The notes: generated by a model not told the origin, from the sequence alone. Shown: positions 1 to 5,596, numbered from the stretch's first letter. The stretch is DNA of 9,777 nt from an uncultured Oscillospiraceae bacterium (GCA_900757695.1 CAAEOU010000227.1:1-9777), one strand, 5' to 3'. Program-made: numbers and translations.

Positions 1-12
1 CACAAGTGTGTT

Positions 13-37
13 CTTTGTCCGCCTTAAGCGGACAAAG
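13..37. repeat. Perfect hairpin, 10-bp stem
   Basis: Arms CTTTGTCCGC (13-22) and GCGGACAAAG (28-37) are perfect inverted copies around a 5-nt loop. No T-run follows on either strand, so it is not a standard intrinsic terminator. It lies downstream of the decayed kinase gene and may be an intergenic repeat or an mRNA 3' structure. Confidence 0.6.
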
Positions 38-58
38 GGCGCGCGCAGTGTCCGGCAA

Positions 59-99
59 GAGACTTTGTCGAAAAACCCATTAGGTTTTTCGACAGTCTC
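59..99. repeat. Long hairpin, 17 paired bases with a 2-nt bulge
   Basis: GTCGAAAAACC (67-77) pairs with GGTTTTTCGAC (83-93), and the stem extends through GAGACT (59-64) with AGTCTC (94-99), leaving TT at 65-66 as a bulge. The stop codon of the kinase remnant (minus strand, 80-82) lies in the loop. No run of T follows on either strand. It could be a REP-like intergenic repeat or a terminator of unusual form. Confidence 0.6.
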
Positions 100-469
100 T
101 GCCCCCATGCGGCCTTTGCCGCATGGGGGCGATCTGTATTTCCTGATATGATTCCTTGGTGCGGAAGTCCCGTGCCAGCAGGCTTCTGAGGGTGCGCTCC
201 AGCGCCGCAGTGTCCAGCGGCTTTGCCGCAGGGGCGTCCATGCCGGCATCCAGACAGTCCTTCACGTCCTCCGAGAAGGCGTTGGCGGTCATGGCAATGA
301 TGGGGATGGTGCGTCCCAAGGGGTTGTCTCCGTTTCAAATGGCCAGCGCCGCCATTTCATCGGCCTTTTGCAGGGCCATGGCCCGGAGCTGCTTCCGTGC
401 CCGGACTCTTGTGATCAGAATGGCCGTGAGCACCAGCAGGATCACCACTAGCGTTCCGAGGAGGCCCGG
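80..469 (-). pseudogene. Remnant of a hybrid sensor histidine kinase
   Basis: One minus-strand frame holds two pieces of a hybrid sensor kinase with its core missing. The first (about 469-338) encodes a membrane helix, LLGTLVVILLVLTAILI, followed by a basic cytoplasmic start (RVRARKQLR). An in-frame TGA follows at 335-337. The second piece (about 334-80) is the end of a receiver domain: RTIPIIAMTANAF, then EDVKDCLDAGMDA and AKPLD, which include the conserved Thr and Lys of the family. The dimerisation/phosphoacceptor domain, ATPase domain and phospho-Asp half of the receiver are absent, as is any upstream sensor domain. The TGA may be a mutated Arg CGA, since an AIR-N sequence fits helix 3 of receivers. 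The frame overlaps the 3' end of the solute-binding protein gene, so the kinase was probably cut down by deletion. It cannot signal. The receiver call is firm; the deletion history is inferred. Confidence 0.75.
101..130. terminator. Perfect 12-bp GC-rich hairpin, possible transcript end
   Basis: GCCCCCATGCGG (101-112) pairs perfectly with CCGCATGGGGGC (119-130) around a 6-nt loop. It is very stable and sits at the 3' end of the minus-strand kinase remnant, where a terminator is expected, but there is no U-tract. The remnant reading frame runs through it, so the last 20 or so residues of that frame are probably not original protein sequence. Confidence 0.45.
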
Positions 470-2304
470 TCATAGGCGGTCTGCACGATCTCCGTGAGAC
501 GGCCCAGATCCATGGCCTCGATCTCCGAGACATAGCCCTTCCACACGCTGTCGTCATCCACGTCCAGATCTCCGTTGATGAACTGAAGGACGCTGGTGGA
601 TACATGGGTCAGGATGTCGCTGTAGATGCCTGCGGCCTCCTGCCCCTCCTCAGCGGTGAACTGGGTGGCGGAGCCGAGAATGTTGGCAGGCCGCTTGTTG
701 GTCTTCCATGCGTCAAAGCAGGCGTTCTCCCGGTCTCCGAACTCAAAGGCCAGACGGGTGTCCACGATGACGCCGCCCAGATCCTTGGTGGCCAGCACCG
801 AGGAGCCGATGGCGGTGGCCCCGAACTGCTCGAATACGGCGGGATCGAACTCCGGCCGTCCCTCTGCATTGAAGTCCCAGCTCTCGATCTCATGGCCGCT
901 GCCCTTCTGATAGCCGAAGTTGTAGAGCAGGCTGCCCGCATAGCTGTAGCCGTAGTCCAAAAACTTCAGGGCCGTTTCCACATTCTCGCACTGGGTGGAG
1001 ACGCAGAGGATGGTGGCGATGTTGTCCACCAGCGTCACCTCTTCAAAGAAGGGGATCTCCTGTCCGGGGGTCTCCCCCACGTCCTGCACCGGCCACCAGT
1101 TGCAGCCCGGGTCGCCGTAGTCCGAAGCGGCCATCACCGAGTAGTTGCCGCCGAAGGGCTGGTTGGAGAACATATAGCCGGTGTCGCCCTGAGCGCAGGC
1201 CACGGCGGTGAGCTCGCTGAAGGGGTTGATCATGCGGTTCTGCATGTTCTCAAAGTCGATGAGCCCCTTTTCATAGAGCATGTGGAGCCAGCTCAAAAAC
1301 TTTCTGGTGCCGTCGGCGGTGGCCCCGTAGATCACATGGCCGTCCTCCTGATAGTAGCCGTTGAGGGCGTTGCCGCTGAGGCCGTTGGTGGAAAGCTCCG
1401 CCATGGAGCCGAAGCCGCCCATCAGCAGGCCGTCATTCATGGAGACGGTGTTGTAAAGGCTCATGGGCTCGGCGCAGTTTTTCTCGCTCTTAAAGGCTTC
1501 GAGCACCTTGGTCAGCTCGTCATAGGTGGTGGGCACCTCCATGTTCAGGTCCTCCAGCCAGTCCATGCGCACAAAGGGGCCCATGTCCTGGGGATTTGCC
1601 ACCTCGTCCTTGATGGGATAGATGGCAAGGAACTTTCCGCTGTCCTGAACCTCTCCCAGCAGCTTCTGATCCGAGTGGATGATGGTCCAGTAGTTGGGCA
1701 TGTTCGCCTCCAGCTGGTCTCCCAGATCCAGAATGATCTCCTGCTCATAGGCCGCATCTACCCCGGAGGTGTAGCTGGACATGTTCATCAGGTCCGTAAA
1801 GTCTCCGGAGGCCAGCATCAGGTTCAGCTTGTCCGTGGCCGTGGAGGAATCCACGATGGTCATTTCCACATGAACGCCGGTCAGATCCTCCAGCGCCGAC
1901 CAGATCTGATGGTTCTGGAGCTCCCCTCCGGGCAGATAGTTCAGCACGCTGGACTCATAGCCGAAGAAGTAGGTCAGTGTCTCCGGCTGATCCACCACGG
2001 GAAGCTCCGTGGTCAGGGTCTTCAGCATCTCCTGAAAGCCCGTAAAGTCCATGGCGGCGTTGGACTCGGTAAAGTCCATGGTCTCCGGCTCCGCCTCCTC
2101 CGGTGCAGCCGACTCCTCGCTGGAGCCGGGCGCTGCCGGAGCCGGTGCCTCGGTCTTTTCCGAGGGGGCTTCCGGAGCTGCACCGGCAGTCTCCTGCGCC
2201 GATGAACCCGCCGGGGCGGAGCTGGTCTGTGCTCCGCCGCATCCCGTCAGCACCGTACAAATTACGGACAGCACCAACAGCAGGGCCAACAATTTCTTTT
2301 TCAT
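448..2304 (-). CDS. Extracellular solute-binding lipoprotein of an ABC importer (family 1 type)
   Basis: This 618-residue protein should capture a solute, probably an oligosaccharide, outside the membrane and pass it to an ABC permease. It starts with a lipoprotein signal (MKKKLLALLLVLSVICTVLTGC); the lipobox L19-T-G-C22 predicts lipidation at Cys22. A Ser/Ala/Glu/Pro-rich spacer of about 60 residues follows, then the binding fold. The segments W..LEDLTGVHVE and KLNLMLASGDFTDLM, and the later ALKFLDYGYSYAGSLLYNFG, are typical of large LplA/LipO-like sugar-binding lipoproteins. The C-terminus (GRLTEIVQTAYDRA) also looks like a normal family end. The ATG is supported by AAGGAGGA 6 nt upstream and by a sigma-A promoter about 50 nt upstream. 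No permease gene lies in the window; the downstream neighbour is a dead sensor kinase. The ligand cannot be told from sequence. Confidence 0.88.
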   Translation of the reverse strand: MKKKLLALLLVLSVICTVLTGCGGAQTSSAPAGSSAQETAGAAPEAPSEKTEAPAPAAPGSSEESAAPEEAEPETMDFTESNAAMDFTGFQEMLKTLTTELPVVDQPETLTYFFGYESSVLNYLPGGELQNHQIWSALEDLTGVHVEMTIVDSSTATDKLNLMLASGDFTDLMNMSSYTSGVDAAYEQEIILDLGDQLEANMPNYWTIIHSDQKLLGEVQDSGKFLAIYPIKDEVANPQDMGPFVRMDWLEDLNMEVPTTYDELTKVLEAFKSEKNCAEPMSLYNTVSMNDGLLMGGFGSMAELSTNGLSGNALNGYYQEDGHVIYGATADGTRKFLSWLHMLYEKGLIDFENMQNRMINPFSELTAVACAQGDTGYMFSNQPFGGNYSVMAASDYGDPGCNWWPVQDVGETPGQEIPFFEEVTLVDNIATILCVSTQCENVETALKFLDYGYSYAGSLLYNFGYQKGSGHEIESWDFNAEGRPEFDPAVFEQFGATAIGSSVLATKDLGGVIVDTRLAFEFGDRENACFDAWKTNKRPANILGSATQFTAEEGQEAAGIYSDILTHVSTSVLQFINGDLDVDDDSVWKGYVSEIEAMDLGRLTEIVQTAYDRASSER

Positions 2305-2352
2305 TTTCGTTCCTCCTTGTAAAAATTTCCTTGGTCGGTGGGGTCTAACCTC

Positions 2353-2381
2353 AGTATACGGACGTCAGAGCCCTGTTACAA
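2353..2381 (-). promoter_or_regulatory. Sigma-A promoter of the solute-binding protein gene
   Basis: On the minus strand TTGTAA (-35, 2376-2381) and TATACT (-10, 2353-2358) are 17 bp apart, close to the vegetative consensus. Transcription would start near 2346, giving a leader of about 40 nt with AAGGAGGA just before the ATG at 2304. Confidence 0.65.
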
Positions 2382-2385
2382 GGGA

Positions 2386-2427
2386 CGAAAACCGCCCTTT
2401 CCGTGTGATTATTTGCGAAAACCGTCC
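2386..2427 (-). promoter_or_regulatory. Pair of direct repeats behind the -35 box, possible activator site
   Basis: CGAAAACCG followed by CCC or TCCC occurs at 2386 and 2416, exactly 30 bp apart (about three helical turns) and on the same helix face. Read on the minus strand, the promoter-proximal copy (GGGCGGTTTTCG) ends 4 bp upstream of the -35 box of the solute-binding protein promoter. The layout suits a dimeric activator such as an AraC-type response regulator, the usual partner of sensor kinases beside sugar-uptake genes. The regulator itself is not in the window. Confidence 0.4.
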
Positions 2428-2493
2428 CATGTCCCGCTCCATCTTCCCGCTTTGTCCCGCCATCCAAGCCCCTGTATTTTTTTCGCATCTTGT

Positions 2494-2524
2494 GTATACC
2501 ATTTTTAACGCAGACTGCATAATT
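2494..2524 (+). promoter_or_regulatory. Weak candidate forespore (sigma-G-like) promoter for the SASP gene
   Basis: GTATA (2494-2498) and CATAATT (2518-2524) resemble the sigma-G -35 (gHATR) and -10 (CATNHTA) elements. The spacer is 19 bp, one more than usual, and the last base of the -10 is off consensus. SASP genes are classically sigma-G dependent, which is the main reason to look here. The leader to the ATG at 2677 would be about 145 nt. Confidence 0.25.
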
Positions 2525-2581
2525 TTACAAATCATATCTTTTTCAATTAGGGCAACAATATGGATGGTCACAAAGACCGGT

Positions 2582-2649
2582 GCAATACCGAAGGATTTCA
2601 GCCACGCAATGCAGCTTCTCTGCCTGCGCCGTAAACCCTTCGGTATTGC
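2582..2649 (+). repeat. Long-range 13-bp inverted repeat in the SASP leader
   Basis: GCAATACCGAAGG (2582-2594) and CCTTCGGTATTGC (2637-2649) are perfect inverted copies 42 nt apart. Inside the loop a smaller stem GCAG/CTGC (2611-2614, 2620-2623) can form. The right arm ends about 11 nt before the GAAGGAG ribosome site at 2661. In RNA this would be a structured 5' leader; in DNA it could be an operator pair. It also belongs to the otherwise gene-free stretch 2305-2676, which holds the two divergent promoter regions and nothing else I recognise. Confidence 0.5.
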
Positions 2650-2676
2650 GGAGAAAAATTGAAGGAGATGTATCGT

Positions 2677-2778
2677 ATGAAATCCAACAACAACGCAGTT
2701 GTCCCCGAGGCCCGCGAGGCCCTGGACAAGTTCAAGATGGAGGCCGCCTCCGACCTTGATGTTCCGACCTCATATTGA
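2677..2778 (+). pseudogene. Truncated alpha/beta small acid-soluble spore protein (SASP)
   Basis: The 33-codon frame begins MKSNNNAVVPEAREALDKFK followed by MEAASDLDVP. This matches the N-terminal third of alpha/beta-type SASPs, DNA-coating proteins of the forespore, with the hallmark VPEAR.ALD.FK.E.A segment. Intact members have about 60-80 residues and carry a second conserved block (about GYNGDLTSR...GSVGG.MV..MI) that is wholly missing here. The frame ends in three unrelated codons (TSY) and TGA. A good ribosome site (GAAGGAG, 2661-2667) precedes the ATG. GC content is near 60% inside the gene and about 28% directly after it, so the gene was almost certainly cut by insertion of the element that follows. 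Even if translated, the fragment lacks the DNA-binding C-terminal half. Family assignment is firm; insertion as the cause is inferred. Confidence 0.82.
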
Positions 2779-2981
2779 AAAATAACATATACTTACAGAT
2801 TCGGCCCATTAAATTGAATTATCATGATATATATTCCATTTATTTCTTATAAAATCCATATTTAGCTGATAAATGGGTTGTTCGTCAAAACGACGAAACA
2901 TTTTCCGTCATAAATTCCTTTTGTATACAATTTCGCGTTTACTCGTCAATTTTGCAAGAGTTCATTCATTCGACCTGATAC
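2779..2981 (+). other. AT-rich, gene-free left terminus of the element
   Basis: No credible gene is seen from 2779 to the repA start at 3102. About 28% GC over 2781-2940 contrasts with the flanks. It contains the palindromes TATCATGATA (2820-2829) and TTGTATACAA (2921-2930), a small stem TTCGTC/GACGAA (2881-2886, 2892-2897), and CGTCA three times on the plus strand (2883, 2906, 2944). These are plausible recombinase or excisionase arm sites, or parts of the repA promoter region, but no specific assignment can be made. Confidence 0.45.
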
Positions 2982-3035
2982 ATAGCGCCTGTCCTGCACG
3001 GCTCCACTCCCGCAGGACAGGCGCTATTTCTGTTT
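2982..3035 (+). terminator. Strong hairpin (16-bp perfect stem) upstream of repA
   Basis: ATAGCGCCTGTCCTGC (2982-2997) pairs perfectly with GCAGGACAGGCGCTAT (3012-3027) around a 14-nt loop and is followed by TTCTGTTT. It lies about 75 nt before the repA start. It may be an intrinsic terminator shielding the element from host read-through, or an attenuator in the repA leader. The T-run is interrupted, so termination strength is uncertain. Confidence 0.55.
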
Positions 3036-3101
3036 ACAGGGAGGTGATATACACCGCTGGAAAACGAAGCAGCCACAGAAGCTTGACCGGAGGTAATGTT
3101 T

Positions 3102-4034
3102 ATGCTTGATTATATCTATTCCGAGCAGGCCAGCCAATACGCCTACTACCGAATTCCGAAGATCCTGTTCACCGATGACCGCTACCGGGACATTTCCACC
3201 GACGCCAAGGTACTCTATGGGCTGCTGCTGGATCGGGTCTCCCTGTCCATCAAGAACAAATGGGTGGATGACCAGAATCGTGTGTTCATCATTTTCTCCC
3301 TGGCTGATGTGCAGGAGTCCTTAAACTGCGGCCCGCAGAAGGCAACCGCCCTGTTCCGGGAGCTTGAGAAAAAAGCGGGGCTGATCGAGCGAAAACGTCA
3401 GGGCCTGGGGAAGCCAAATCTGATCTATGTAAAGAACTTCTGCGAGGCACCTCGAGAATCAGCAATCCAGAATCACGAAAATCATCCATCTGGAATGATG
3501 AAAACCGAGATTCCAGAGTCTACGGAAATCACTAATCCAGAATCTCGAAAATCATCAGGAATCAATACGAATCTAATCAAGACTGATTCCAGTAATCTTA
3601 AATCGAGTCATTCTATTCTGGACGAAGGATATGAAGCGAAGCGCGATGCCTATGATCGCTATTTGGATGGTCAGCTTCAGCTGGAAGTTCTGCGGCAGGA
3701 ATACCCCCTCCAGCAGAAAATGCTGGAGGAAATCAAAAGTCTGATTCTCAGCGTGCTGATGACCGATGCGCCTACCGTTCGCGTCCGGAAGCAGAACATG
3801 CCAACCGCCGTGGTCAAGTCCCAATTCATGAAGCTGGACGCCGATCACATCCGCATGGTCATGGACGGCCTGACTAAGACCACCACCCAAGTCAAGGACG
3901 TTCGGCAGTATCTGCTGGCGGCGATCTACAACGCCCCGGATACCATCGACACCTACTATCAGCTCCGGGTCAACCACGATATGGCCCAGAGCCAAAATCC
4001 ACAGGAGGCAAATTCATGTCAAAACCAACTGTAA
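3102..4034 (+). CDS. repA: Replication initiator protein A (RepA_N-type) of the element
   Basis: This 310-residue protein is expected to start replication of the excised circular element. The N-terminal domain (about residues 15-110) has the family signature YYRIPK.LFTDDRYRD.STDAK.LYGLLLDR, then KATALFRELEKK and GLIERKRQGLGKP, a winged-helix DNA-binding region. A low-complexity polar linker follows (about 120-170), then a C-terminal helical domain (about 185-300) with HIRMVMDGL and YLLAAIYNAP, as in homologues (DUF6017-like, from memory). Starting at 3102 rather than the in-frame ATG at 3096 places GGAGG (3089-3093) 8 nt upstream; the earlier ATG would leave only 2 nt. The DNA encoding the linker falls to about 37% GC and carries repeats. 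The 3' end overlaps the parA relic by 19 nt, indicating translational coupling. Confidence 0.88.
   Translation: MLDYIYSEQASQYAYYRIPKILFTDDRYRDISTDAKVLYGLLLDRVSLSIKNKWVDDQNRVFIIFSLADVQESLNCGPQKATALFRELEKKAGLIERKRQGLGKPNLIYVKNFCEAPRESAIQNHENHPSGMMKTEIPESTEITNPESRKSSGINTNLIKTDSSNLKSSHSILDEGYEAKRDAYDRYLDGQLQLEVLRQEYPLQQKMLEEIKSLILSVLMTDAPTVRVRKQNMPTAVVKSQFMKLDADHIRMVMDGLTKTTTQVKDVRQYLLAAIYNAPDTIDTYYQLRVNHDMAQSQNPQEANSCQNQL
3464..3622 (+). repeat. Repeats within repA, candidate replication origin
   Basis: Two direct repeats of 23 nt with one mismatch lie at 3464-3486 and 3534-3556, 70 bp apart. Their core TCCAGAAT recurs inverted at 3615-3622, and the variant ATTCCAG is found at 3510 and 3586 and inverted (CTGGAAT) at 3490. 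The stretch is about 37% GC between flanks in the high fifties. In RepA_N-family plasmids the origin lies in repeats in the middle of the rep gene, so this is a reasonable oriV candidate. The repeats encode a non-conserved linker, which leaves them free to serve as DNA sites. Confidence 0.5.
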
Positions 4035-4111
4035 TCGCCATCGTCAACCAGAAGGAGGTACTGAGCGATGCCGAAAAGAGGCGCAAACGTCAGCTTGAGC
4101 AGCTACGATGA
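4016..4111 (+). pseudogene. parA: parA relic: N- and C-terminal codons fused by in-frame deletion
   Basis: A 31-codon frame begins MSKPTVIAIVNQK, the usual start of a ParA/Soj partition ATPase, where the Walker A loop GGVGKT should come next. It continues with EVLSDAEKRRKRQLEQLR and a stop, a basic helical tail of the kind that ends ParA proteins of these elements. About 230 codons, including every ATP-binding motif, are missing, yet the frame is kept. It has a ribosome site (AGGAGG, 4003-4008), starts inside the end of repA and overlaps parB, exactly as an intact parA would. The peptide cannot be an ATPase. AAGG at the joint (NQ-K to K-E) may be the microhomology used for deletion. The N-terminal match is clear; that the tail is from ParA is inferred. 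Confidence 0.72.
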
Positions 4112-4994
4112 GATTTTTTCCACCGAAGAAACCCGCAGTCAGGACAATCTGGAGAAGATTCAGAATCTTCCGCTGGCCGAACTTCACCCCTTTCAGAATC
4201 ACCCCTTCAAGGTAGTGGATGACGAGGCCATGCAGCGGACGGTGGAAAGCGTTGCCCGGTATGGGGTGCTTGCTCCGGCCATTGCCCGGCCCCAGCCAGA
4301 GGGCGGCTATGAGATCATCTCCGGCCATCGGCGGCTGCATGCCGCAGCGCTGGCAGGGCTGAAAACCATTCCGGTGATCGTGCGGAATATGGACGACGAT
4401 GCGGCGGTGATTGCCATGGTGGATGCCAATTTGCAGCGGGAAACCATTCTCCCCAGCGAGCGGGCTTTCGCCTACAAGATGAAGCTGGAAGCCATGAAAC
4501 ATCAGGGACAGCGCACGGATTTAACTTCGTGCCAACTTGGCACGAAGTTGCGGACAGATGCCCTTGTTGCAGAAGGGACGAACGAAAGTGCCCGAACCGT
4601 CCAACGTTTTATCCGTCTCACAGAGCTGATTCCCGAGCTGCTGGACATGGTGGATCAGAAGCAGCTTTCCTTCAATCCGGCGGTGGAGCTGTCTTATCTC
4701 TCCCAGCCGGAGCAGCACGAGCTTCTGGACGCCATGGACTACGCCCAGTCCACCCCCTCGCTTTCCCAGGCCCAGCGCCTGAAAAAGCTCAGTCAGGAGG
4801 GCACCCTGAACCGGGACACCATGCGAACCATCATGAGCGAAATCAAAAAGCCGGAGCTGGGCAATGTCACCCTCAAGGACGCCACGCTGCGGAAGTACTT
4901 CCCCCGCTCTTACACGCCCCGGCAGATGCAGGAAACCATCATCAAGCTGCTGGAACAGTGGCAGAAACGACGTCAGCGCGATATGGAGCGCTGA
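4068..4994 (+). CDS. parB: ParB/RepB/Spo0J-family partition protein
   Basis: This 308-residue ParB-family protein should bind a centromere-like parS site and mark the element for partition. The N-terminal CTP-binding/nuclease-like domain (about 30-130) holds the arginine box SGHRR (85-89) and the NLQRE..LPSERA motif (from N121). A helix-turn-helix region follows around ESARTVQRFIRLTELIPELLDM (about 175-200), then a helical C-terminal part. Translation starts at the ATG 9 nt after GGAGG (4054-4058), a ribosome site lying in the tail of the parA relic, so the deletion there kept parB expressible. The cognate ParA ATPase is not encoded here, so segregation would need another ParA, or ParB may act mainly as a DNA-binding or regulatory protein. 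Length and motifs look intact. Confidence 0.9.
   Translation: MPKRGANVSLSSYDEIFSTEETRSQDNLEKIQNLPLAELHPFQNHPFKVVDDEAMQRTVESVARYGVLAPAIARPQPEGGYEIISGHRRLHAAALAGLKTIPVIVRNMDDDAAVIAMVDANLQRETILPSERAFAYKMKLEAMKHQGQRTDLTSCQLGTKLRTDALVAEGTNESARTVQRFIRLTELIPELLDMVDQKQLSFNPAVELSYLSQPEQHELLDAMDYAQSTPSLSQAQRLKKLSQEGTLNRDTMRTIMSEIKKPELGNVTLKDATLRKYFPRSYTPRQMQETIIKLLEQWQKRRQRDMER
4523..4549 (+). repeat. Perfect 11-bp inverted repeat inside parB
   Basis: AACTTCGTGCC (4523-4533) and GGCACGAAGTT (4539-4549) are perfect inverted copies around the 5-nt loop AACTT. They lie in the linker between the N-terminal domain and the helix-turn-helix (TSCQLGTKLR). It could be a ParB-binding (parS-like) or RNA structural site, or a chance result of codon choice. 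Confidence 0.45.
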
Positions 4995-5021
4995 AAACAC
5001 CATTCATATCCGGTAAACCAT

Positions 5022-5049
5022 GCGCCCAAATAACCGGGGCGCTGTTTTT
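5022..5049 (+). terminator. Terminator-like hairpin after parB
   Basis: GCGCCC (5022-5027) pairs with GGGCGC (5037-5042) around a 9-nt loop, followed by TGTTTTT. It lies in the 86-nt gap between parB and the next gene, so it may reduce transcription from the rep/par genes into the transfer genes. The stem is short, so partial termination is more likely than a full stop. Confidence 0.5.
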
Positions 5050-5080
5050 ATACCCATTTTCAGAAAAGGAGACAGTTTGT

Positions 5081-5596
5081 ATGGAAATCATGAAGAATCT
5101 GTTCGATCAGTCCGCCGTAAATGCACACTCCCCGATGATGCTGCCCACAGACTTTCAGCAGCTGCGCCGGGAGCTTATGAGGGACTGGAAGCAGGCGGCA
5201 CTGGAAGCTCTCGGGACGATGCCGGTGGACGAAATGGAGGAAGCGCCCCTGCTGATTGCCGCAGCCGCCGATGAAGCAACGGTGATCGTGTCCTTTGCCG
5301 ATCTGGACGGAAGTCGAATGCCCGAAAATCTCGTCTTTGCCCAGGAGGTCTACACCGGCCTTATGGTTGGCTTTGACGCGGATCAGGCCATTCTGGATGA
5401 CGATGTGCTGATCTATGGGCCGGTCTGGTTCTTCCGCTGCAATGACCGGGGAACGATTTGCTCCGTGACCGCTGAAGACTATTACCGCATCCGCAGGCTC
5501 TGCCAGCTGTGCCGGGACACGATCTATTGTCTGGAGGCTGACGGCACTTGCGATGCTCTGCGGCTGAATCTCAAGGGCTATGCGCCCAAGGACTGA
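5081..5596 (+). CDS. Unrecognised ICE accessory protein, 171 residues
   Basis: I do not recognise this family. The protein is soluble and acidic, with no signal peptide or membrane segment. The N-terminal half (FQQLRRELMRDWKQAALEAL, then a Glu-rich stretch) looks helical; the middle (ATVIVSFADLDGSRMPENLVFAQEVYTGLMVGF) looks like alternating strands; the C-terminal part has four cysteines, three of them close together (RLCQLCRDTIYC). That cluster could be a metal or redox site, but no known motif is apparent. The ATG at 5081 is preceded by AAAAGGAG; the open frame extends upstream into parB, but no better start is seen there. It follows a terminator-like hairpin and lies 37 nt before the next gene, so it probably opens the next transcription unit. 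Position between parB and pcfB suggests an accessory role in maintenance or transfer. Confidence 0.75.
   Translation: MEIMKNLFDQSAVNAHSPMMLPTDFQQLRRELMRDWKQAALEALGTMPVDEMEEAPLLIAAAADEATVIVSFADLDGSRMPENLVFAQEVYTGLMVGFDADQAILDDDVLIYGPVWFFRCNDRGTICSVTAEDYYRIRRLCQLCRDTIYCLEADGTCDALRLNLKGYAPKD

Noticed and set aside
448..469. Frameshift fusion of the solute-binding protein to the kinase membrane helix
   Set aside because: The solute-binding protein ends with a normal family C-terminus and stop; the kinase frame has its own stop (TGA at 470-472) just upstream, so a fused gene is not needed to explain the sequence.
604..2205. 533-codon open frame on the plus strand
   Set aside because: It is antisense to the solute-binding lipoprotein gene, has no ribosome site and its translation is low-complexity (His/Gly/Val/Leu-rich) with no recognisable domain; a GC-rich shadow frame.
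2365..2571. 68-codon minus-strand frame upstream of the solute-binding gene
   Set aside because: It overlaps the promoter and repeat region, has no ribosome site and no recognisable motif.
2873..3109. 78-codon plus-strand frame before repA
   Set aside because: It runs through the AT-rich terminus and the strong hairpin and lacks a ribosome site. A shorter leader frame from GTG near 3046 was considered, but it has no ATG and the nearby GGAGGTG overlaps its start.
4016..4111. A functional small protein gene instead of a parA relic
   Set aside because: The first 13 residues are the specific ParA start, and position and overlaps match parA; a functional peptide cannot be excluded but a relic is simpler.
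4529..5080. Upstream extension of the 171-residue gene to 355 residues
   Set aside because: The extra part is a shadow of parB and passes through the terminator-like hairpin; the ATG at 5081 has a proper ribosome site.
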